Below are positions 1 to 5,577 of a DNA stretch of 5,577 nucleotides, piece by piece. This DNA comes from Bacteroidota bacterium. GTDB lineage: Bacteria > Bacteroidota > Bacteroidia > UKL13-3. The notes beneath the pieces are model-generated. The model ran no database searches and was not told the DNA's origin. It saw nothing but the letters and a program-made list of their open reading frames with translations. Numbering within the stretch: position 1 is the first letter of the stretch; each line of letters opens with the position of its first letter. Location of the stretch: assembly GCA_018883485.1 (NCBI GenBank), contig VEQB01000170.1:1-5577 (forward strand), read 5' to 3'. The translations under genes were made by a program, and so were the position numbers.

Positions 1-1105
1 ATACAGGTATATCTACCAAAGGTCTAAAAGCGATGAGCCAATCTCTAAAGAAAATGAAAATAATAAGTACGACAAGAATAAAGGCAATAGCCAAAGTTTC
101 TACCACCTCGGTTATAGAAGTGCGCACAAAACGCGTATTGTCTAAAGCTATATCTACTTTGATATCTTCTGGAATATCATTTTTAAATTGATCATACCTT
201 TTGTAAAATTCGTCGGCAATTTCTATGTAATTAGCTCCTGGTTGGGGCACAAGGCCTAAGCCTATCATGGTAACGCCAGAAGACTTTAGTATGGTTTCTT
301 CGTTTTCTGCACCAAGTATGGCTTTTCCTACATCTGCCAAGCGCACAGTTTGATTGCCATCATTTTTAAGGATGATATTGTTAAACTCTTCTTCGGTAGT
401 AAATCTTCCTAAAGTTTTAATACTTAACTCTGTGTTATCACCTGCCAGTTTTCCTCCTGGTAGTTCAATATTTTCTCTATCTAAAACTTGTTTAACATCT
501 AAGGGTGTAAGATTATAAGCACTTAGTTTTGCGGGGTCTAGCCAAAGTCGCATAGCATATTTTTTCTGACCCCAAATTTGTATATTACTAACGCCTGGTA
601 TAGTTTGTAATCTTTCTAAAACAACATTTTCTGCATAATCGTTTAGCTCTAATTTAGATCGACTATCGCTTTGTAAGGTAAGCGAAACAATGGCATCAGA
701 ATTGGCATCGGCTTTACTTACAACAGGCGGCGCATCTATGTCTTGGGGTAATTGCCTAATACTTTGCGACACTTTATCGCGCACATCGTTTGCTGCTTCT
801 TCTAGGTTTGAACCTAAGGTAAATTCTACTGTAATAACACTGCTACCCTGATTACTACTAGAAGAGATAGAACGTATGCCAGCAATTCCATTGATGGCTT
901 TTTCAAGGGGCTCGGTAATTTGAGATTCTATAATATCAGGATTTGCTCCTGTATAATTGGTTCGAACCGTAATTACTGGTGGATCTATACTTGGAAATTC
1001 TCTAACACCAAGAAAGTTAAAGGCAATGGCGCCAAAAAGGATGATTAGTATAGAACATACAATGGCAAGAACGGGTCTGTTGATACTGGTACTGGCTAAA
1101 CTCAT
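1..1105 (-). CDS. RND efflux pump inner-membrane subunit, HAE1/AcrB-like (N-terminal part; runs off left edge)
   Basis: This is the proton-driven inner-membrane pump of a tripartite efflux system. I translated it by hand from the ATG at 1105, which gives 368 codons with no stop before the window edge; AcrB-type pumps are about 1,040 residues, so roughly the first third is present. In order: a short cytoplasmic start with SINRPV (7-12), TM1 at about 12-32, REFPSIDPPVITV (35-47) entering the porter domain, the first porter half to about 130, the second with YAMRLWLDP (183-191) and LTPLDV (199-204), then TM2 at about 335-353 followed by FFRDW (352-356). YAMRLWLDP...LTPLDV closely matches AcrB, and I see no heavy-metal (CzcA-like) signature, so HAE1 is favoured. 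The TM4 aspartates that carry protons lie outside the window. It starts 4 nt after the adaptor gene, its expected partner. The substrate cannot be inferred. Confidence 0.95.
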   Translation of the reverse strand, partial: MSLASTSINRPVLAIVCSILIILFGAIAFNFLGVREFPSIDPPVITVRTNYTGANPDIIESQITEPLEKAINGIAGIRSISSSSNQGSSVITVEFTLGSNLEEAANDVRDKVSQSIRQLPQDIDAPPVVSKADANSDAIVSLTLQSDSRSKLELNDYAENVVLERLQTIPGVSNIQIWGQKKYAMRLWLDPAKLSAYNLTPLDVKQVLDRENIELPGGKLAGDNTELSIKTLGRFTTEEEFNNIILKNDGNQTVRLADVGKAILGAENEETILKSSGVTMIGLGLVPQPGANYIEIADEFYKRYDQFKNDIPEDIKVDIALDNTRFVRTSITEVVETLAIAFILVVLIIFIFFRDWLIAFRPLVDIPV

Positions 1106-1109
1106 GTAA

Positions 1110-2165
1110 TTATTTCCTTGTAACTTTAACCTTAGCGCCTTGTTTCACATACATAATTCCATCAACTATTACTTCATCGCCGGAGTTTAAACCTTCTGTT
1201 ATTTCTATTTTGTCTTCGTTTCTAAAGCCTGTTTTTACCATTACTTCAACAGCAGTATCGCCTTGAACCTTAAACACCTTTTGCCCTTTTAACACAGGAA
1301 TAAGAGATTGGGTTGGAATAAGGTAAGAATTGTTATTAGTAGCCAATTGTAATTCAATGGTAGCAAATAAACCAGGTATTAATTTTGCCGAGGAATTATT
1401 GCACAAGGCCCGCATCACAATAGATCTGGTGGCATCTGATAAACCTGCTTCTCGTGCATAAATTTTTGCAGTGTAAGTTTTACTTTGGTTGTTTATGGTA
1501 AATTTAATTTCGTCGCCAATATTTATTTTAGCATAATATTTTTCTGGTACAGAAAATTCTATTTTTAATTGGGAAGCATCTTGTAGCGTGGCAATGCTAG
1601 AGGCAGGTGTAATATAGGCACCTTCGCTTACTTGCCTTAATCCTAAAGTTCCAGAGAAAGGGGCTCTTAATTCTGTTTTGCGTATTTGTTCTTTTAAATA
1701 AGCAATATCGGCCTCTATGGCACTTAACTCCGATACAGATACATCATAATCTGCTTGTGAGATGGCTTCTTTTTTTAGCAATACTGAATTTCTTAAGGCA
1801 TTGTCTTCTTTCAACTTTTTAGTGGCTAGGGCTTTGTTAAGTTGCGTTTGAAAGTCGGTATCGTTTAACTTAAGGAGCAACTCTCCTTTGGCAACGTTGG
1901 CACCTTCTTTAAAATATACCTTCTTAATTAAGCCTTGAGATTCTGCCTTCAGTTCTACTTGTTCATTTGGCAAAAGGGTTCCATTAACTTTGTAAATCTC
2001 TGCAATGTTTTCTTGCATTACTTTATAAACGCTGATACCAATAGGGGCTTTATTGCCGCCTTTTTTGCCTTGTTCTTGCTTATTGGCATTGCCACAAAAG
2101 AATTTTGGAATAAGCAGCAAGCCAATAATTGCAAGTACAATTAATATATTTCTAAGTAACTTCAT
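1110..2165 (-). CDS. RND efflux periplasmic adaptor subunit (membrane fusion protein, AcrA/MexA family)
   Basis: This 351-residue adaptor would link the RND pump encoded just downstream to an outer-membrane channel. A hydrophobic N-terminal segment (about 5-23) is either a signal peptide or an inner-membrane anchor. A charged, Gly/Lys-rich linker follows (27-40). The first lipoyl half is at about 66-102 (EGANVAKGELLLKL, 87-100), the alpha-helical hairpin at about 103-165, and the second lipoyl half at 165-190 (ELRAPFSGTLGLRQVSEGAY). The beta-barrel spans about 196-275 and the membrane-proximal domain about 276-348. At the hairpin tip R125, L129 and S136, followed by Y140-D141, have the same spacing as the AcrA residues that contact TolC. 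Length and domain order are normal for the family. The ATG at 2165 is the natural start because the hydrophobic segment follows at once. The gene lies 24 nt after the MFS gene and 4 nt before the pump gene. Confidence 0.95.
   Translation of the reverse strand: MKLLRNILIVLAIIGLLLIPKFFCGNANKQEQGKKGGNKAPIGISVYKVMQENIAEIYKVNGTLLPNEQVELKAESQGLIKKVYFKEGANVAKGELLLKLNDTDFQTQLNKALATKKLKEDNALRNSVLLKKEAISQADYDVSVSELSAIEADIAYLKEQIRKTELRAPFSGTLGLRQVSEGAYITPASSIATLQDASQLKIEFSVPEKYYAKINIGDEIKFTINNQSKTYTAKIYAREAGLSDATRSIVMRALCNNSSAKLIPGLFATIELQLATNNNSYLIPTQSLIPVLKGQKVFKVQGDTAVEVMVKTGFRNEDKIEITEGLNSGDEVIVDGIMYVKQGAKVKVTRK
1113..1119 (-). promoter_or_regulatory. Possible ribosome binding site of the RND pump gene
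   Basis: AAGGAAA lies 7 nt upstream of the pump's ATG, inside the last codons of the adaptor gene. It is the only Shine-Dalgarno-like sequence in front of a gene in this window. Because it also encodes the C-terminal Arg-Lys of the adaptor, and Bacteroidota rely little on Shine-Dalgarno pairing, it may be coincidental. Confidence 0.35.
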
Positions 2166-2189
2166 TTATACAAGTTTTATTAAATAAGA

Positions 2190-3374
2190 TTAAATGCTGG
2201 CCTTTTGTTTTGCTAAATGGCGGGAGATTAAAATACAACCAACCATTAAAGTAGAACCACCAAGGTAAGGTAAACTGAAATGTAATTGGTATAAAAACCC
2301 GCCAAGTGCTGGTCCGGCAACTCTTGCCAAAGAGCCAAAACTTTGGTTCATACCTAATGCTTGCCCTTGTTCTCCATGCATAGCACTTTGAGAAATAAGA
2401 GAAGTTATGGCAGGCGTGATACAAGCATTGGAGAAGGCTATGAAGGTCATGCTAACAAACATTAACCAAAAATGATTCAACGGCACATAAGGAATAATAA
2501 GTAAGCCAGTAATCATGGTAAATCCACCAATGAGTAAGAGCTTTTTTTCGCCAAAGTTTTTATTGAGTTTACCTACAAACCCACCTTGTAAAATTGCCGA
2601 TACTAAACCAATAAACATAAATACAAAACCAACTTCTTTTTCATTTAAAAAGTAATGTTCAATCCAAAGAATGGCGGCTGTAATTTGCATCATAGCAAAG
2701 GCTGTGATGTATACAAAATTGAGGATATACAATTCGTTTAACACAGGTCTTTTAATGGCAATTAAAATATCCTGAATAGGCTTAAATCTAAATGCTTTAT
2801 GCGGTTGTTTTTCTTTAATAGATTCTGGCAACCACAAATAAGCCATTCCTAAATTTATGGCACATAAAGCGGCAGCAAAATAGCCAACCAAGGCAACACT
2901 TCCATTGCCACTTATGGCTTTCAGGTATCCTCCAACTGGGGGGCCAAATATAAAGCCTAGGCCAAAAGCAGCTCCTAATAGTCCCATGTTTTTGGCTCGG
3001 TCTTGGGGTTCTGTTATATCAGAAATATACGCTTGAGCTGCGCTAATATTTGCCGACCCAACACCTGCAAAAATCCTGCTTATTACCAACATTGTTAAGC
3101 TATGGGTAAAGGCGAAAAATAGGTAGGCAAAAGTGGTTATGGTTATGCTAATGAGTATCACAGGTCTTCTTCCAATTTTATCGCTTAAGGTGCCCCAAAA
3201 GGGTGCAAAAACAAAGTTCATTAAAGAGTATAAGCCTGCTATCAACCCAATTTCTATAGCTGTGGCATGTAGTTCTTTGGAGAATACGGGTAGTATGGGA
3301 ATTACCAAACCAAAACCTAGAAGGTCTATAAAAATGGTAACAAATAAAATAAAGAGCGGAGATTTGTTTTTCAT
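2190..3374 (-). CDS. MFS transporter, DHA1 family, TetA-like (12 TM), substrate unknown
   Basis: This 394-residue inner-membrane transporter is probably a proton-coupled exporter. TM1 carries DLLGFGLVIPILP (17-29). Motif A, GTLSDKIGRRPV, is at 61-72 in the TM2-TM3 loop. The motif B arginine is R100, in SRIFAGVGSA. The antiporter motif C is in TM5 (GLGFIFGPPVGG, 138-149). The second half has a weak motif A echo (GKLNKNFGEKK, 268-278) and a GPALGG in TM11 (354-359). Length and motif order match TetA-type proteins, and the stretch after motif B (ISDI...DRAKNMG) is also TetA-like. Compared from memory with TetA(B), Asp15 is kept as D17, but Asp84 and Asp285 appear as A83 and M287, so tetracycline export is unlikely. 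Drug, metabolite or siderophore export are all possible. The start lies 4 nt after the TonB receptor stop, with no Shine-Dalgarno sequence. The MFS family is near certain; the direction of transport and the substrate are inferred or unknown. Confidence 0.94.
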   Translation of the reverse strand: MKNKSPLFILFVTIFIDLLGFGLVIPILPVFSKELHATAIEIGLIAGLYSLMNFVFAPFWGTLSDKIGRRPVILISITITTFAYLFFAFTHSLTMLVISRIFAGVGSANISAAQAYISDITEPQDRAKNMGLLGAAFGLGFIFGPPVGGYLKAISGNGSVALVGYFAAALCAINLGMAYLWLPESIKEKQPHKAFRFKPIQDILIAIKRPVLNELYILNFVYITAFAMMQITAAILWIEHYFLNEKEVGFVFMFIGLVSAILQGGFVGKLNKNFGEKKLLLIGGFTMITGLLIIPYVPLNHFWLMFVSMTFIAFSNACITPAITSLISQSAMHGEQGQALGMNQSFGSLARVAGPALGGFLYQLHFSLPYLGGSTLMVGCILISRHLAKQKASI

Positions 3375-3378
3375 AAGA

Positions 3379-5577
3379 TTAGAAAATTACCCGCACTTGA
3401 ATATTAAAACTCCTTGGTGGGTCAACCTTGGTTGGTCTTGTAGCGTATTCTACATTGGTAAAATTATTCACTATAAAAGAAACACGGGTATTGGGGTTAA
3501 TGTTGCAAGCTAGCCTTAAGTTTTGAACCAAATCGCCTCTTCCTGCTCTATCGAAAAAGGCATTCACCCCAGGTAAGAATACATAGATAAATTCATCCAC
3601 TTTTTCGTAGATGCTATAATAATTGAGCGTATACCCTAGACTTATGAATCTATAATTTGCTTCAATATCCCACTTTAAGGTTGAGCGATTTCTGTAGGGG
3701 AGGAGGGCTGAGTAATATTTGGCACTGTCTAATTTGCCAATAGAAGATACTAAAGATTCCATATAATAGTTCCAGTCTTTCATTTCTGGATTGGTAGATA
3801 AATTAACTGGCATAGCATAGGTATAACCACCAATGGTTCTAATTAGAACATCTTTAATTCGGCCTTCACCAGTTAAGCTCACTTCAAAGCCTGCAATTCT
3901 GGTTTGGCCTATATTGTTAGATTTAAAACCAATTGTTTGGAAAAATGGAATGCCAGCCGAGGAAGGAATCCATTGTCCGAATTGAAATTCTATCATGCTA
4001 TCATATTCTTGGTTAAAGAAGGCAAAGTCTAGTGCTCCCGTAAAATTGCCAATTTTAAATCCTTGTTGAATTCCAATTTCGGCTGTCCAACCTTTTTCTG
4101 AGGCCAGTTTTTCATTTGGGAAAATGCGCACACCTGCTGCTCTATCTTCTACATACTTTTCTCCAATGGTGGGAAATCTATAGCCTTCCGAATAATTTGC
4201 TCTAATAAATGTTCTGTGAGCAGCTTGGTAATTTAATCCAAATCTTTTTAGCAATCCTGTCGGCTCTTCAAATTGGTTCAAGCCGTTAATCTCATATCTT
4301 GCTCCTGCTACTGCGCTCCATCTCTTATAACGGTATTCACCTTGCGCAAAAACAGCTCTACTAAACCCTGCAAAAGAGCCTTCATACACATTGCCTACTG
4401 CCCATAGGGTTGTAATGTAAGTTCCTGCAGTAACAAAGAAACGTTTGTTAAACTGCCTCGAAAAATTATAATCCAAGGCGTACATATTTGCAATGGCATC
4501 ATTTTCATTTGCTTTATTAGGGAGCGATCTATCTACAAACCTGTGTATTTGATAGAGCCTTCCTTTAAAGATATGTGTGTTTTTTCCTTGCTTCCATTCA
4601 GCGTGCGGGTCTAAAGAGAAGATACGCCATTTGTCGTCCACAATGTAATCATCGAAGGGTTTAAGCGCGCCAGAGTCTGCATTTTGCCAAAGGAAAAAGC
4701 GTCCTCCTTCTTCAAACATAATGTTACCATTTAGGCCAAAACTAAACTTTTCATTTACCCTATATCTGGTTTTAATATAACTTCTTAAGCGCTGGTTGTC
4801 GGCACCCATTAAATGGCTTTTTGTAAGTTGGGCATTTCCGCTCCAAACCAAATCAAATTTGCCAAATTGTTGTTTATGGCTAAAAAATGCTCCTGTATTA
4901 AAGGGTTGTTCTGTAGCCCGCCACCAAATAGTTTCTCTGCGTTTTGGGTCGGAAAGTATTCCAGAATACATAGTTATTTTTGTTTCTGGTTTAGGGCCAC
5001 CCCAGCCAGTTCTTACGTTTACAGTTCCATTTAAGGCAGATGAACCGTAAAGCACAGATGCCGAACCTTTAATAATTTCAATTTGCTCTGCCGCTTCAAT
5101 AGGCAGAAAATTCCAGCGTACATCTCCCAAATCTGCACCTAATAGTGGCATATCATCTAAGAGTACGGCCACTCTGCTACCAGTATTGTATGAAAACCCA
5201 ACTCCTGCGCGCATGGTAGGTTGTCCATCTACAACATTAATTCCTGGGACTTTATTTAATACTTCAGCTAAATCTGTTGCATTGGTATTGCTAATTAAAT
5301 AAGGTTGAATAAGATTAACAGAACTTACCTCCCTAGAGATTTCCTTTGCATTGCGGGAGGCAGAAATAACCACTTGGTCTAGTTGATTAACAAATGGAAT
5401 CAGAAAAATTGGAAATTCGCGCGTACCTTCCAAAAGTTCTTCAAATTGAATTTCTTCGTTTTTGTAACCTACACGGCTGAAAATAACGGTATATTTTCCT
5501 GGGGTAACTTTGACCAAAAACTGACCAAAGCTATCTGTTTTGGCCATTTCCTTCCCATTCACCCTGATACTTACCTC
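3379..5577 (-). CDS. TonB-dependent outer-membrane receptor (5' truncated by right edge)
   Basis: This is an outer-membrane, energy-coupled uptake channel, with 732 residues present. The frame stays open to the window edge. A GTG at 5562 could be taken for a start, but the residues before it (EVSIR) continue the same domain, so the real start and signal peptide lie outside, probably some tens of residues upstream. Numbered from the edge, there is a carboxypeptidase-D regulatory-like domain (TDSFGQF 14-20, PGKYTV 26-31, GYK 37-39), a TonB-box-like DQVVISASR (67-75), and a plug at about 85-190 with LLDDMPL (139-145), IEIIKGSASVLYG (166-178) and NGTVNVRT. The 22-strand barrel follows, with GYRFPTIGEKY (465-475), and ends in FNIQVRVIF with the terminal Phe typical of BAM substrates. 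It is too short for SusC and no SusD gene follows. A siderophore, metal complex or cobalamin-like ligand is plausible but not shown. It is the first visible gene of the unit. Confidence 0.95.
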   Translation of the reverse strand, partial: EVSIRVNGKEMAKTDSFGQFLVKVTPGKYTVIFSRVGYKNEEIQFEELLEGTREFPIFLIPFVNQLDQVVISASRNAKEISREVSSVNLIQPYLISNTNATDLAEVLNKVPGINVVDGQPTMRAGVGFSYNTGSRVAVLLDDMPLLGADLGDVRWNFLPIEAAEQIEIIKGSASVLYGSSALNGTVNVRTGWGGPKPETKITMYSGILSDPKRRETIWWRATEQPFNTGAFFSHKQQFGKFDLVWSGNAQLTKSHLMGADNQRLRSYIKTRYRVNEKFSFGLNGNIMFEEGGRFFLWQNADSGALKPFDDYIVDDKWRIFSLDPHAEWKQGKNTHIFKGRLYQIHRFVDRSLPNKANENDAIANMYALDYNFSRQFNKRFFVTAGTYITTLWAVGNVYEGSFAGFSRAVFAQGEYRYKRWSAVAGARYEINGLNQFEEPTGLLKRFGLNYQAAHRTFIRANYSEGYRFPTIGEKYVEDRAAGVRIFPNEKLASEKGWTAEIGIQQGFKIGNFTGALDFAFFNQEYDSMIEFQFGQWIPSSAGIPFFQTIGFKSNNIGQTRIAGFEVSLTGEGRIKDVLIRTIGGYTYAMPVNLSTNPEMKDWNYYMESLVSSIGKLDSAKYYSALLPYRNRSTLKWDIEANYRFISLGYTLNYYSIYEKVDEFIYVFLPGVNAFFDRAGRGDLVQNLRLACNINPNTRVSFIVNNFTNVEYATRPTKVDPPRSFNIQVRVIF

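Larger units (their letters stand above)
1..5577 (-). other. Probable polycistronic unit: TonB receptor, MFS transporter, RND adaptor, RND pump
   Basis: All four genes lie on the minus strand with gaps of 4, 24 and 4 nt. The gaps hold no GC-rich hairpin with a T-run and no recognisable Bacteroidota promoter (TTTG ... TAnnTTTG), so transcription most likely runs through. Both ends of the unit are outside the window, so its promoter, any regulator and any outer-membrane channel gene cannot be seen. That it is an operon is inferred from spacing and orientation alone. Confidence 0.8.

Noticed and set aside
2082..2105. Cys24 of the adaptor (IPKFFCGN) as a possible lipoprotein attachment site.
   Set aside because: The residues before the cysteine (Lys-Phe-Phe) do not fit a lipobox, which needs a small residue such as Gly, Ala or Ser at -1. 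A signal anchor or ordinary signal peptide fits better.
2177..2187. An A/T-only inverted repeat (TTATT/AATAA) in the 24-nt gap between the MFS and adaptor genes, considered as a terminator or operator.
   Set aside because: The arms are 5 nt of A/T pairs around a single base, too weak and too tight for a hairpin terminator, and such repeats are common by chance in AT-rich DNA.
1935..2424. A plus-strand frame at 1935-2144 and a second minus-strand frame at 2152-2424, around the MFS/adaptor junction.
   Set aside because: The first is antisense to the adaptor N-terminus. The second is an alternative frame over the MFS C-terminus and runs into the adaptor start. Neither has domain support.
3412..3435. 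An imperfect direct repeat (CCTTGGTGGG / CCTTGGTTGG) with a small CAACC/GGTTG inverted repeat.
   Set aside because: It lies in the codons for the receptor C-terminal TKVDPPRS stretch, a commonly conserved ending in this family, so protein coding explains it.
3133..3513. A 126-codon plus-strand open frame spanning the junction of the MFS and TonB receptor genes.
   Set aside because: It is antisense to two strongly supported genes across their junction and shows no recognisable domain. It is a by-product of codon use on the other strand.
4796..5050. Two overlapping plus-strand open frames (4796-5050 and 4813-5034) inside the TonB receptor gene.
   Set aside because: Both are antisense to the plug and early barrel region, whose protein motifs are unmistakable. 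They overlap each other in different frames and resemble no known protein.

Overview
The window is a solid block of minus-strand genes from what is very probably a member of the Bacteroidota. The pointers are an AT-rich genome, an outer-membrane TonB-dependent receptor with an N-terminal carboxypeptidase-D regulatory-like domain, start codons mostly lacking a Shine-Dalgarno sequence, and an RND pump whose wording resembles Bacteroidota HAE-type pumps. The genus cannot be told from the sequence alone.

Layout, in transcription order (right to left): a TonB-dependent receptor, 5' truncated by the window edge (5577 to 3379); an MFS transporter of the TetA-like DHA1 type (3374 to 2190); an RND periplasmic adaptor, or membrane fusion protein (2165 to 1110); and the first 368 codons of an HAE1/AcrB-like RND inner-membrane pump, cut by the left edge (1105 to 1). 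The gaps are 4, 24 and 4 nt, so only 32 nt of the window are non-coding. I see no terminator, internal promoter, RNA gene, repeat or mobile element. The four genes look like one polycistronic unit whose promoter lies beyond the right edge and whose end lies beyond the left edge.

The adaptor and the pump are a standard pair that would span the inner membrane and periplasm and expel a hydrophobic or amphiphilic compound. The adaptor keeps the R-L-S pattern at its hairpin tip that AcrA and MacA use to dock a TolC-type channel, but no such channel gene is in the window. The MFS protein could export a substrate from cytoplasm to periplasm. The TonB receptor would take up a substrate across the outer membrane.

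The most notable points are this pairing of one uptake receptor with two kinds of secondary transporter in one unit, and an MFS protein that resembles TetA but lacks two of the three membrane aspartates needed for tetracycline export. I see no evidence here for an entirely new class of system.
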